From positions 62,001-126,000 of the forward strand of contig RHLF01000001.1 in NCBI GenBank assembly GCA_003712125.1: DNA of 64,000 nt, in the 5' to 3' direction. Below are positions 9,325 through 18,294 of the stretch, in pieces. The notes beneath the pieces are model-generated. The model ran no database searches and was not told the origin of the DNA. It saw only the letters and a list, made by a program, of their open reading frames with translations. Origin of the DNA: Allomuricauda sp. (GTDB lineage: Bacteria > Bacteroidota > Bacteroidia > Flavobacteriales > Flavobacteriaceae). A program made the translations under genes and the position numbers. The number at the start of each line of letters is the position of its first letter. Position 1 is the stretch's first letter.

Positions 9325-9583
9325 TAATAAACTCAAAAAACAGTTTGATGACGCGGTAGCGATGGTAAACCGCTATGACAAACCTCTTCCCGCGGACTTG
9401 TTATTAAAATTATACGCGTATTACAAAATCGCCAATAAAAACTTTGAGAATCCTGGTAGCAAGACCCCTCTGATCAACGCCTTTAAAGCCAACGCACTGA
9501 TTCAGGCCCAAAATATTAGTGTTGAAGAGGCGATGAAGAACTACATCAAACTGGCGAAAAAAGAGATCAAAAAGAAGAAATAA
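9317..9583 (+). CDS. Acyl-CoA-binding protein
   Basis: An 88-residue four-helix ACBP. Landmarks are LKKQFDDAVAMV, LLLKLYAYYKIANK (with the ligand-binding Tyr/Lys pair) and AFKANALIQAQNISVEEAMKNYI, followed by a Lys-rich tail. It binds long-chain acyl-CoA and would shuttle acyl donors to the membrane lipid enzymes encoded just upstream. It ends the operon, overlapping the convergent desaturase-family gene by 17 bp. Confidence 0.9.
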   Translation: MVDNKLKKQFDDAVAMVNRYDKPLPADLLLKLYAYYKIANKNFENPGSKTPLINAFKANALIQAQNISVEEAMKNYIKLAKKEIKKKK

Positions 9584-10832
9584 GTCGCTCTTTTGTTTCG
9601 TATTTTGAAAAATAGATGCCTCCTAGAATACTAACCACAAAATATATAGCGACGAGATAGTCACCGAACGGCATAAAATCAGCTATTCCAAACCATCCTC
9701 CTGTAACATACATCAAAATCAACCCAGCAATTCCGCGGAATACTTCAATGTAAACCGCATAATTTTTGCGATCCATCAGGGTGGTGTAACCATAAATTCC
9801 AACAAAAACAAAAGCGGCATAAATCAACAAATTATTGAACCCGATTTCTGAATAATTATAAAACATGAATAGCATGAGCGCGGTACAACTCAATAACTGA
9901 AATATCGTATATCCTTTTAGCGCATTGGAGGCCTTGGGCTGGTACTTTTTAAAATTATAGACATCCTCAATTTTCGAAATAGGATATTTCGCAGCTACGT
10001 CCTTGGGCCGCCAACCTGTTGGCATAAACCAGATACGCAGTTTATCCCACCAGCTTTTTGTGCGCCAGGCATCAACGCAAAGCCGCCAAAAATGTTGAAA
10101 ATTGATAATAATGGGATTCCACGTGGAGGCCGGCTTCAATACGCCATACTGTGGTGGCACTTCATCCAACTCTTCTTGAAAAGTGCCAAACATCCGATCC
10201 CAAACACATAAAATTTGCCCTAAATTCTTGTCAATGTATTCTGGGTTTATCGCATGGTGAACCCTGTGTTGTGATGGCGTTACAATTATATATTCTAACC
10301 ATCCCATTTTTCCAATATGTTGTGTGTGGTACCAAAATTGGGCAAATAGGTGCAACGGGCCCAAAACGGCAATAACCTCATTGGGTACACCCAAGATAGC
10401 CGCAGGAATCAATAAAATGGCAAAATAGCCAACCACATTCGAAATGGACTGCCGAAGCGCACATGCCAAATTAAACTCTTCACTACTATGGTGTATGACA
10501 TGTTGATTCCAAAAAAGATTGACATGGTGACTCAATCTATGATTCCAATACCCTGCAAAATCGATTGCAATAAAGGCAACAAGCCATACTGCCCAAGTGG
10601 CCTTGATTTCATATAAAGCCAAATATTTTAAGAGGAAGGGATAGCTAACCAGAACAAGTGCCAATCCTAATGAATCTTTGATGATATTGGTAAGTCCTGA
10701 ACTCAGGCTACTTACCGTATCCATCACGTTGTGCTTCTGGTTCTTAACGAAATAACCATAAAGGATCTCGATGAGCACCAAACCCACAAAAAATGGTATC
10801 GCATATAACAAGGCATTTGCATAAGTTTCCAT
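9567..10832 (-). CDS. Sterol desaturase / fatty acid hydroxylase family membrane protein
   Basis: A 421-residue polytopic membrane protein with the di-iron histidine boxes of the family: HRLSHH (98-103), HVIHH (111-115), and a later QHRVHHAIN. These enzymes use O2 to hydroxylate or desaturate lipid carbons. The C-terminal 150 residues add several more helices. It is the last gene of a six-gene minus-strand operon, 3 bp after the nucleotidyltransferase. The lipid substrate is unknown; alkylglycerol-type ether lipids are one possibility for this family. Confidence 0.85.
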   Translation of the reverse strand: METYANALLYAIPFFVGLVLIEILYGYFVKNQKHNVMDTVSSLSSGLTNIIKDSLGLALVLVSYPFLLKYLALYEIKATWAVWLVAFIAIDFAGYWNHRLSHHVNLFWNQHVIHHSSEEFNLACALRQSISNVVGYFAILLIPAAILGVPNEVIAVLGPLHLFAQFWYHTQHIGKMGWLEYIIVTPSQHRVHHAINPEYIDKNLGQILCVWDRMFGTFQEELDEVPPQYGVLKPASTWNPIIINFQHFWRLCVDAWRTKSWWDKLRIWFMPTGWRPKDVAAKYPISKIEDVYNFKKYQPKASNALKGYTIFQLLSCTALMLFMFYNYSEIGFNNLLIYAAFVFVGIYGYTTLMDRKNYAVYIEVFRGIAGLILMYVTGGWFGIADFMPFGDYLVAIYFVVSILGGIYFSKYETKERLISSF

Positions 10833-10835
10833 AGA

Positions 10836-11678
10836 CTAAAGATACGAATTCATGTTTTTGATGTCTTCAGCAGTAGTCAAATCAGGCAGTTCCTCATTGA
10901 CGGAAAAGCAGGCCATACATTGCGGATTTTCAGCTATCGCCGCTCGAACTGCTTCCGGTAACTCCTTCTCTTTTCGCACCGGGTGCAATGGGCACGCTTC
11001 TAAGAATGGATAAATTTGAATGCCTGAAAAGTTAAAGATATTCATGCTAATAGATAAGTCTCCTTGACTATCCCTGTAATGATCCATCTCACTAGTTTTG
11101 GGCTTTTCAATAATTTGTTGCAGATACCCCATGGCATCTATATGCATTACCGCAAATTTTGATAGGCGTTCGTCGTCAAATCCTAAACTTGAGCCTTTAT
11201 ATCCAATTGTGGCGTGCGAAGCTTCTCGTACTTGCCTTAGCATTCCCATTACTCTAGTAGAATAGAGATTATCACCATTGCACACTGTAAAATATGCTTT
11301 TTGCAGTTCGGGATATTGATCCAAACACTGTTGTACCGCATCAGCGGTCCCCAAAGGTTTGCTGTGGTTGGATGGAAGGTATTGGATGGCCAATCTTATC
11401 TCCAATTCCCGAAAGTCTTTCTTAAAGGATTGCAAGAATGAAATAAAAGCACCATTGTCTTTTGAAGTGATCAAATAAACGGATTGATATCCCGCCTCCT
11501 GGGCATTACGCAATAAAAAATACAGTAGCGGTCTGCCCTTGTGGTCAAGAGGTATTAGGCTTTTATGCAGGTTTTTGGCCGCTTCCAAAACCTCATCGTT
11601 CAAATCCGATTCTGCCAAGCTTTTCTTCATTCGCGATGAGGCGCCCCCGGCCATAATGAGCAGGCTATTGTTTTTCAT
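10836..11678 (-). CDS. Sugar-phosphate nucleotidyltransferase
   Basis: A 280-residue protein of the NTP_transferase fold. The N-terminal nucleotide loop is LIMAGGASSRMKKS (residues 7-20), and the metal-binding aspartate lies in FTVCNGDNLYS. Such enzymes transfer NMP from an NTP to a sugar 1-phosphate. The start codon overlaps the stop of the GHMP kinase by 4 bp, so the two products are probably made together: kinase gives a sugar 1-phosphate, this enzyme gives the NDP-sugar. Which sugar is not clear. Confidence 0.82.
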   Translation of the reverse strand: MKNNSLLIMAGGASSRMKKSLAESDLNDEVLEAAKNLHKSLIPLDHKGRPLLYFLLRNAQEAGYQSVYLITSKDNGAFISFLQSFKKDFRELEIRLAIQYLPSNHSKPLGTADAVQQCLDQYPELQKAYFTVCNGDNLYSTRVMGMLRQVREASHATIGYKGSSLGFDDERLSKFAVMHIDAMGYLQQIIEKPKTSEMDHYRDSQGDLSISMNIFNFSGIQIYPFLEACPLHPVRKEKELPEAVRAAIAENPQCMACFSVNEELPDLTTAEDIKNMNSYL

Positions 11679-12733
11679 GTGTTCAATGATGTCAATTCTA
11701 CTTCATATGCGGCCTTCGCACCTTGGTCCAAAAAGGCATCAATCACCCTTTGCTTTGAATCCTTATTCACTAAGGCAACCATACAACCGCCACCGCCAGA
11801 TCCGATGATTTTTGCGCCAAAGGCACCTGCAGAAACCGCTGCCTTTACCATGTTGGCCATTTGTTTAGGGGTGTTTTGGATTCGATTTTCCAAAATATCT
11901 TGATGTGCATTCATCAAATGACCAAGTTCAACGCAATTGTCATCAACTGTTGACAAGAGCCGGTAGGCATTCTTTGTGATGTCGTAATTGTGAATGGCGG
12001 CGTACCAATGATCATTGTATAAATCTGAGACCTTATTTGCATACCTATCAAAGTCTTCCAAAACAGCATGTTGTATATCAAATGCTGGATGTGCTTTCTT
12101 CACTTCGGCAATTGCCCGTTCTTGAAAGAGACGTCCATTACTCAATACATCCAATGTTTGTTTTTTAAGACCTGATTCGGCAACCACTAGGGTACCGAAT
12201 CTTCCGACAAGTTGTTCGGTTCTTCCTGTTTGGGTATCTATATATAGCAATCCCCCTTGAGCAATTGTATATTGATCCATCAGACCCCCGGGCTGGTTAA
12301 AAAATTTAACCTCTGCCTCATAGGCAAATTGTCCGATTTCTTCATTGGTCACTTCGGTAGTTTGCTGCTGGGCCACCAAAAAACGTATCCATGCGACAAT
12401 CAAAGCCGATGAACTTGATAGTCCGGCATTGAGGGGAATATTTCCAGAAATCGAAACTTGATATCCCTGTTGAAAATCAAATCCTTTTTTCTTGAGTACC
12501 GCCATTCCCGATCGAAAATAATCCTGTGCTTCCACCTGTTCGAGTGGATCATCAATGGCAATGGTTCGACTTTCCTTCAAATCTAAAAGTTCGATTTCAT
12601 ACCGTTTGGATTTGATTGGCCTAGCGTTCAACTCAATAAACCGGTTTATGGTTCCGGCTATGACGGGAAGGCCCAAATAGTCTTGATGGTCGCCAAAAAA
12701 ACAGATCCTAGACGGAACTTTAATCGAAATCAT
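11675..12733 (-). CDS. GHMP-family sugar kinase (galactokinase-like)
   Basis: A 352-residue kinase with all three GHMP motifs: RICFFGDHQDYLGLPVIAG near residue 9 (the galactokinase signature, but GDH instead of GEH), the ATP loop PLNAGLSSSSALI, and the C-terminal IIGSGGGGCMVAL. It should phosphorylate a monosaccharide at C1 using ATP. It lies 3 bp after the GH109-like gene and overlaps the nucleotidyltransferase gene by 4 bp. Galactose, GalNAc or another hexose are all possible; no galT or galE is nearby. Confidence 0.83.
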   Translation of the reverse strand: MISIKVPSRICFFGDHQDYLGLPVIAGTINRFIELNARPIKSKRYEIELLDLKESRTIAIDDPLEQVEAQDYFRSGMAVLKKKGFDFQQGYQVSISGNIPLNAGLSSSSALIVAWIRFLVAQQQTTEVTNEEIGQFAYEAEVKFFNQPGGLMDQYTIAQGGLLYIDTQTGRTEQLVGRFGTLVVAESGLKKQTLDVLSNGRLFQERAIAEVKKAHPAFDIQHAVLEDFDRYANKVSDLYNDHWYAAIHNYDITKNAYRLLSTVDDNCVELGHLMNAHQDILENRIQNTPKQMANMVKAAVSAGAFGAKIIGSGGGGCMVALVNKDSKQRVIDAFLDQGAKAAYEVELTSLNT

Positions 12734-12736
12734 TCT

Positions 12737-14134
12737 CTAGGTAACAATTTGAAGAGGTTGGGTATCCTTCCAATTGCCCCTGGTGAAATCTGGGAAAGGT
12801 TGTGGTGCGCCCCCACTGGCAACAGATCGTTCACTCAGCGGTGAGACAGCACTCCAAAAACAACCCTCATAAACATTTTGATCTAAGGGTAGACCTTTTT
12901 GTAGGCATTCGACGATGCGGTAGACCATTATTCCATCCATTCCCCCATGACCACTGCCTGCGGCGGTTTGGTTGAGGCGTTTGTACAAAGGATGGTCGTA
13001 CTTTTCATAAAGCACTTCCAGTTGCTCACCTTGCACCCAGCTATGATGATCTTTGGTCAAACCTAAAACACCCCCTTCTAGAGCGACCCGGGTCGGGAAA
13101 CCTGCCAAGGTCCCTTTAGAACCTTGAATCAAATTTAAACGGGAATAAGGTCTCGGGCTCGTTTCATCCCATTGGATCATCACAGTTCTTCCCAAATGTG
13201 TTTTCACAATAGAAGTATTCAAGTCGCCTCCTTTGAAGGTTAATTGATTCCATTTGTGATCTTCCGGATAGTTCTTTTCGGCGAATTTTTTTCGCCCCAT
13301 CGATGGCGTAGAAAAGGACACCAAACTGCCAAAACTGTCCTCACTTCTTCCCAAATTCATGTATTGGGCCACGGGTCCCAAACCATGTGTCGGATACAAA
13401 TTGCCATTGCGATTGGCATAATGATAGGTCCGCCATGAACCTGTGCCGCGTTCCTGTTCTTCCATCTGCCATCTTAGCTCGTGAATATAAGCCGCTTCGG
13501 CATGTAGTAATTCACCTATTACCCCTTTCCTGCACATATTAAGAAATAACAACTCATCACGACCATAGTTGACATTTTCGAGCATCATGCAATGCTTTTT
13601 GGAGGCTTCAGAAGTATCCACTATGTCCCACATTTCCTGCAAGGTCAAGGCAATGGGCACCTCAACCATGGCATGTGCGCCCATCTTCATACTTTCAATG
13701 GCCATGGGGGCATGATTGGCCCAATTGGTGGCAATAAACACAACATCAGGTCGAACCTCCGCCAACATGGTCTTCCATTTATCTTCCGCACCCCAATACA
13801 ACTTGATATTTTGATGACGGCTTTCATCCGATACTTCTCTGACCCATGTTACTTTTTCTTTGACAAGGTCTTCATAGAGGTCAGAAATGGCCACCACCTC
13901 AGTTCCTGGTAGTGCAGCCAAAAATTTGAGATGATACCCCCCTCGTGCACCAACCCCAATAAAAGCTGCTCGTACATTTTCGATACTGGGTGCTGCAAAA
14001 TCTCCCATATAGGTTGCTGCCTGTTTACGTTCAGACTGACCGTACAAATACTCAGGATAAAATGCTGATGCCCCAAGGGCAGCTGAAGCTAGTGACGTCT
14101 TTTTAAGAAAATCCCTGCGATCTAGTTTTTTCAT
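12737..14134 (-). CDS. GH109-like NAD-dependent glycosidase (Gfo/Idh/MocA fold)
   Basis: A 465-residue protein with a Tat-type signal (RRDFLKK, then an Ala-rich stretch) and a Rossmann NAD loop IGVGARGG (59-66). The segment NLYPTHGLGPVAQYMNLGR is characteristic of GH109, whose founding members are alpha-N-acetylgalactosaminidases working by NAD-dependent oxidation-elimination. Predicted location is the periplasm, folded with NAD before export. It overlaps the DLH-like gene by 4 bp and precedes a sugar kinase by 3 bp, suggesting that a released sugar is phosphorylated and activated. The actual glycoside is inferred only. Confidence 0.85.
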   Translation of the reverse strand: MKKLDRRDFLKKTSLASAALGASAFYPEYLYGQSERKQAATYMGDFAAPSIENVRAAFIGVGARGGYHLKFLAALPGTEVVAISDLYEDLVKEKVTWVREVSDESRHQNIKLYWGAEDKWKTMLAEVRPDVVFIATNWANHAPMAIESMKMGAHAMVEVPIALTLQEMWDIVDTSEASKKHCMMLENVNYGRDELLFLNMCRKGVIGELLHAEAAYIHELRWQMEEQERGTGSWRTYHYANRNGNLYPTHGLGPVAQYMNLGRSEDSFGSLVSFSTPSMGRKKFAEKNYPEDHKWNQLTFKGGDLNTSIVKTHLGRTVMIQWDETSPRPYSRLNLIQGSKGTLAGFPTRVALEGGVLGLTKDHHSWVQGEQLEVLYEKYDHPLYKRLNQTAAGSGHGGMDGIMVYRIVECLQKGLPLDQNVYEGCFWSAVSPLSERSVASGGAPQPFPDFTRGNWKDTQPLQIVT

Positions 14135-15018
14135 TCCGCTAAATGCTTTGTAAAGAAATCTATTGTTCTTCCCCAGGCCAACTCGGCAGCCGCTTCGTTA
14201 TACCGTGGGGTAGAAGTATTGTGAAAACCGTGGTTGACGTTAGGATATACGAAGGCTTGGTATTCTTTTCCGTGTTCCTTTAAGGCCGCTTCATACGCTG
14301 GCCAACCGGCATTCACCCTTTCATCCAACCCTGCAAATTGAAGCATCAATGGTGCATTTATTTGGTCTATATTTTCTTTGGGTTGGCCGCCATAAAAGGG
14401 AACAGCAGCTGCCAAATCAGAAACCTTTACTGCCATCATATTAGAAATCCATCCCCCAAAACAAAATCCGACCACACCGATTCTTCCCGAGCAATCTTTA
14501 TGGTTCTTTAGGTAGTTGAAGGCGGCAATAAAATCTTCCAACATTTCATTGCGGTCGCGCTTGCGCTGCATCGCCCGTCCTTCATCATCATTTCCAGGAT
14601 ATCCACCAAGTGGACTCAAGGCATCAGGTGCCAAGGTAATAAAACCGGCCAGAGCAGCCCTGCGCGCCGTGTCTTCGATGTAGGGGTTCAAGCCTCTATT
14701 TTCATGAACGATCACAATACCACCCAAGGTTCCTTCAAAGTTTTTTGGTTTCGAAAGCAAACCCTTGATTTCACCACCACCCTTGGCCGATTCATAAGTG
14801 AAGTAGTCTGAATCCAACTCTGGGTCATTAGGATCGACCAAAAGGGTGTCGATGTAATTTGGCAGCATAAAACTCATAAGGGAAGCCACTGTAATTCCGC
14901 CCACGGCGTAAACCGACAACTTCTCCATAAACTCTCGTCGTTGAATCTTGTTGTGGGCATAATCATCATACAAATCAAATACCTCTTGTTTGACGTCTTC
15001 TCGTTTTAATTTTTTCAT
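14131..15018 (-). CDS. Dienelactone-hydrolase-family protein with Tat-like signal
   Basis: A 295-residue alpha/beta hydrolase. The nucleophile elbow GFCFGG carries Cys (as in dienelactone hydrolase), the acid is in GLDERVNAG, and the His is in NVNHGFHN. A twin-arginine-like RREFMEK followed by a hydrophobic stretch lies about 25 residues in, after a charged leader. It should hydrolyse an ester or lactone outside the cytoplasm. It sits between an MBL-fold hydrolase and the GH109-like enzyme, not with the pca genes, so a role in beta-ketoadipate metabolism is unlikely. Confidence 0.82.
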   Translation of the reverse strand: MKKLKREDVKQEVFDLYDDYAHNKIQRREFMEKLSVYAVGGITVASLMSFMLPNYIDTLLVDPNDPELDSDYFTYESAKGGGEIKGLLSKPKNFEGTLGGIVIVHENRGLNPYIEDTARRAALAGFITLAPDALSPLGGYPGNDDEGRAMQRKRDRNEMLEDFIAAFNYLKNHKDCSGRIGVVGFCFGGWISNMMAVKVSDLAAAVPFYGGQPKENIDQINAPLMLQFAGLDERVNAGWPAYEAALKEHGKEYQAFVYPNVNHGFHNTSTPRYNEAAAELAWGRTIDFFTKHLAE

Positions 15019-15027
15019 GGTGTTCTT

Positions 15028-15912
15028 TTAATCTGCTGATTTGTAAATAAATTCAATGATCCGTTCCGCGTTGATAAAACCCGAACCGTGGGTTTCATCC
15101 CATTCTTTTGATAATCCCAAAATTTGGGTCTGTTCTAGGGAATTGCCCTCATTTCGGGCATTGACCACGCGATCTCGGAGTTCGACCAAGACCTCTTTAT
15201 AGCTTTTCAATTCGGTCTTGCTGGCTATTTTACCATGCCCCGGTATGATCTTGGTTTCTTCATCGATCATACCCAAAACCATGGTCACATTTGCAATCAA
15301 CCCATCAACATCACCGCCGGAGTTAAGATCGATATAGGGGTATCGGCCCACGAAAAAGTTATCCCCCATATGGATCACATTATCCCCAGGAAAATAATAA
15401 TAAGAATCACCATCTGTATGGGCTGGGTAGACATACATTGCATGCATACTGTTGCCATCGCCTAGATACAGGGTCATCTTGTCATTAAAAGTGATAACGG
15501 GCAATGCCGCCTGTGGTTTGGGTTCAGAAATACGTCCTCCTCCCCTGTCCTGTTTGGTTGCCATGCGCTGCCGAACATTTTCATGGGCTATGATCAAAGC
15601 TCCTTGGTTGGCCATATTTTCATTGCCACCTGTATGGTCTCCGTGCCAGTGGGTATTCAATACGAATTTTACAGGTTTATCCGTAAGGGTTTTGATATGC
15701 TCCAAAATCTTCTCGGTCAATGGGCCAAATTGGTCGTCAATGACATAGGCGTTTTCTTTACCAATGGCTAGGCCAATATTTCCGCCTGCACCAAAAAGTA
15801 CATGAATATTATCTGAAAGTTGTTCTGAGGTAATTTCTACCGTACTCCAATCGCGCTGGGCCTGCATTGAAATTACACATAGAATTGTAAGAAAACAGGT
15901 TAACTTTTTCAT
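15028..15912 (-). CDS. Secreted MBL-fold metallohydrolase
   Basis: A 294-residue protein with a clear signal peptide (MKKLTCFLTILCVISMQAQ). The di-zinc motif HWHGDHTGG is complete, and further ligands appear in PAHTDGDSYYYF and IPGHG. The fold resembles the QuiP/PqqB-like or lactamase-like periplasmic hydrolases. It is the first gene of the minus-strand operon, with a 9-bp gap to the DLH-like gene. Two secreted hydrolases plus a secreted glycosidase at the front of the operon suggest breakdown of an extracellular ester- or lactone-decorated glycoside. Confidence 0.85.
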   Translation of the reverse strand: MKKLTCFLTILCVISMQAQRDWSTVEITSEQLSDNIHVLFGAGGNIGLAIGKENAYVIDDQFGPLTEKILEHIKTLTDKPVKFVLNTHWHGDHTGGNENMANQGALIIAHENVRQRMATKQDRGGGRISEPKPQAALPVITFNDKMTLYLGDGNSMHAMYVYPAHTDGDSYYYFPGDNVIHMGDNFFVGRYPYIDLNSGGDVDGLIANVTMVLGMIDEETKIIPGHGKIASKTELKSYKEVLVELRDRVVNARNEGNSLEQTQILGLSKEWDETHGSGFINAERIIEFIYKSAD

Positions 15913-16014
15913 TTTTAAATGAATTGGTTTTTAGAAAAGTAGTACAATTTTTAACAACTCAGATCAAAAAAATAGTTTAGTTAAAAACTATTTCTATTTG
16001 CGCTGAATTGCACA

Positions 16015-16022
16015 TAGCTTTG
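16015..16022 (+). promoter_or_regulatory. -7-like element (TAGCTTTG) at the EamA gene
   Basis: An exact TAnnTTTG match whose last base is the first base of the GTG codon at 16022. If it is the true promoter, translation must begin downstream, at GTG 16040 or ATG 16061. A near match (TCTATTTG, 15993-16000) lies further upstream and would suit the 16022 start. Confidence 0.35.
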
Positions 16023-16870
16023 TGCCTTTATTATCTAAGGTGAAAAACGCCATTATTTTTATGCTTATCAGTACGGCATCATTTTCTATGATGAATGCCT
16101 TCATTAAGTACTTAGAGCACATTCCTGGGTTTCAGTTGGTTTTTTTTAGGTCGGTAACCTCCTTCGTTTTTGCCACTACCTTTCTTTTAAAGAACAACAT
16201 TTCTCCCTTGGGCAATCAACGCCGACTCCTTTCGATACGGGCAATTTTTGGATTGATCTCGATGAGTCTTTTCTTTTTATCCTTCAAGTATCTTCCTATA
16301 GGAACGGCGGTCTCCTTGCGCTATATCGCTCCTATTTTTGCAGCACTTTTTGCCATTTTTTTACTCAAGGAAAAACTCAAGCCCATTCAGTTGTTGTTCT
16401 TTTTTATGGCTTTTGCAGGGGTGATAATCCTAAAAGGATTTGACCCAAATGTGAGCAATTTAGGAATGGCCCTGGTCATAACGGCTTCTGTATTTACAGG
16501 ACTTGTTTACATCTATATTCGAAAAATAGGAAATCGAGATCACCCGGTGGTAGTGGTCAACTATTTTATGTTCTTAGCAACACTGGTTGGCGGAATTATC
16601 AGTCTTTTTATTTGGGTGCAACCCAAAGGATGGGATTGGATTTTGTTAGGAAGCTTAGGGGTATTCGGCTATTTCGGTCAAGTATATATGACCAAGGCCT
16701 TCCAAATGGCTGCTACCAATCGAGTAGCACCGATAAAATATACAGAGGTCATCTTTACGATTTTTATAGGTGTATTTTGGTTCCAAGACACCTATAGCCT
16801 TTGGAGTTTTCTGGGATTGTTCCTAATTGTTGGGGGATTAATCTTAAATACCTTGGTAAAGAGGAATTAA
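16022..16870 (+). CDS. EamA/DMT-family transporter
   Basis: A 282-residue inner-membrane protein with ten predicted helices in two EamA repeats (about 8-140 and 150-280). Family landmarks are FMLISTASFSMMNAFIKYL, RYIAPIFAALFA and the second-repeat RVAPIKYTEVIF. These carriers export or import small metabolites. The start is uncertain: GTG at 16022 gives the longest form, GTG 16040 and ATG 16061 are in frame. No neighbour shares its direction, so the substrate cannot be guessed. Confidence 0.85.
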   Translation: MPLLSKVKNAIIFMLISTASFSMMNAFIKYLEHIPGFQLVFFRSVTSFVFATTFLLKNNISPLGNQRRLLSIRAIFGLISMSLFFLSFKYLPIGTAVSLRYIAPIFAALFAIFLLKEKLKPIQLLFFFMAFAGVIILKGFDPNVSNLGMALVITASVFTGLVYIYIRKIGNRDHPVVVVNYFMFLATLVGGIISLFIWVQPKGWDWILLGSLGVFGYFGQVYMTKAFQMAATNRVAPIKYTEVIFTIFIGVFWFQDTYSLWSFLGLFLIVGGLILNTLVKRN

Positions 16871-16950
16871 AACTTCATAATCGAAATGATAATACCCATA
16901 AACTTGAGGTTGAAGATATCCAAAATGTAGAAATATAAGCCCGACTAAAA

Positions 16951-18291
16951 CTATTGTATAAAATCAACACCAGTTTTTGATTTCACATCTTCCAAGTTTG
17001 CTCCGGGCATTAATTCTAATAAACGCAGCTTTCCGTTAACAAAATCAAATACGGCCAAATCCGTAATAATCATGTCCACAACACCTCCGGCAGTAATTGG
17101 TAAGGTGCAATTTTTGACAATTTTAGGGCTTCCATCTCGATTGGAATGCGTCATGGTTATTATTAATCTTTTGGCACAAGCAGCCAAATCCATAGCTCCG
17201 CCAACTCCTAAAAGTGGTTTGCCCGGTACCGCCCAATTGGCTAGATTGGCTTTAGAATCAACTTGGAGACCACCCATAATTGCCACATCAATATGCCCCC
17301 CCCGAATCATGGCAAAGGAGTCGGAACTATCAAAGTAGCTACCTCCTGCTAAGATGGTAACAGGAACTTTGCCAGCATTTACGGGATAATCCATTGCTCC
17401 GCCACCATCCTCTGGGGCTGGACCCACCCCTACCATACCATTCTCAGTATGCAAAATAATGCCGTGCTCTTCTTTAATGAAATCAGCGACCAAAGTAGGA
17501 ATACCAATACCCAAGTTGACAACATTACCCGTTTTTAGCTCTGTAAATGCACGACGGGCCATCTGTATCCGGTTGGCATCTGCCTTCTTTTTGCTTGCTG
17601 AAAGATTCGCACTTGTACCAAGGTGGTCCAAGGTCATTTTCTCCTGCACCAAATAATCCACAAAGCAACCGGGAGTATGAATTTGATTGGGGTCAATTTC
17701 TCCAACCGGAACAATTTCCTCTACTTCGGCAATAACCAAATCGGCTGCCATGGCCATCGCCTTATTGAAGTTCTGTTCGGTCATTCTGTAGGTTAAGTTT
17801 CCTGCCGTATCAGCTTTCCATGCACGAATAAAGGCAACATTAGCGTGTATGGCTTCTTCAAGCACATATTGTATTCCATTAATCTCTTTAGTTTCCTTAC
17901 CATCCGCAATTAGTGTACCAGCTGAGGTTGGCGTGTAAAAAGCAGGGATTCCGGCTCCTCCTGCGCGAAGAGCTTCAGCAAGGGTTCCTTGCGGTCGAAG
18001 TTCATATTCCACCGTATTTTCTTGGGCAGCTTTTACTGCATCCGGATTGCTTGTAAAAAAAGATCCTATCATTTTTTTTAACTGCCCATTATTTAGCAAA
18101 CGACCGCCACCAATACCCGGTTCACCTACGTTGTTACCAACGAAGGTAAGACCTCTAATATCAGTTTCGGCCAAGGCATGTATAAGATGAACTGGATTGC
18201 CAGTCATACCAAATCCTCCTCCTAAGATGATATCTCCATTTTTGACCATTGAAGCAGCCTCTTTGCTAGTTATTATAGGTACTTTTTTCAT
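16951..18291 (-). CDS. pcaIJ: 3-oxoadipate (3-oxoacid) CoA-transferase, fused A and B subunits
   Basis: A 446-residue fusion: subunit A (about 1-220, with GGFGMTGNP and [12 protein letters not shown]) followed by subunit B (about 235-446, with [12 protein letters not shown] and the catalytic glutamate in [11 protein letters not shown]). It moves CoA from succinyl-CoA to 3-oxoadipate. In most proteobacteria PcaI and PcaJ are separate polypeptides; here a short linker joins them. It is the last gene of the pca operon, 3 bp after pcaF. A general 3-oxoacid substrate is not excluded but the setting argues for 3-oxoadipate. Confidence 0.88.
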   Translation of the reverse strand: MKKVPIITSKEAASMVKNGDIILGGGFGMTGNPVHLIHALAETDIRGLTFVGNNVGEPGIGGGRLLNNGQLKKMIGSFFTSNPDAVKAAQENTVEYELRPQGTLAEALRAGGAGIPAFYTPTSAGTLIADGKETKEINGIQYVLEEAIHANVAFIRAWKADTAGNLTYRMTEQNFNKAMAMAADLVIAEVEEIVPVGEIDPNQIHTPGCFVDYLVQEKMTLDHLGTSANLSASKKKADANRIQMARRAFTELKTGNVVNLGIGIPTLVADFIKEEHGIILHTENGMVGVGPAPEDGGGAMDYPVNAGKVPVTILAGGSYFDSSDSFAMIRGGHIDVAIMGGLQVDSKANLANWAVPGKPLLGVGGAMDLAACAKRLIITMTHSNRDGSPKIVKNCTLPITAGGVVDMIITDLAVFDFVNGKLRLLELMPGANLEDVKSKTGVDFIQ

Positions 18292-18294
18292 TCT

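Noticed and set aside
14131-15018. Dienelactone-hydrolase-like gene considered as part of the beta-ketoadipate pathway
   Set aside because: It has an export signal, belongs to a different operon, and the protocatechuate branch does not need dienelactone hydrolase.
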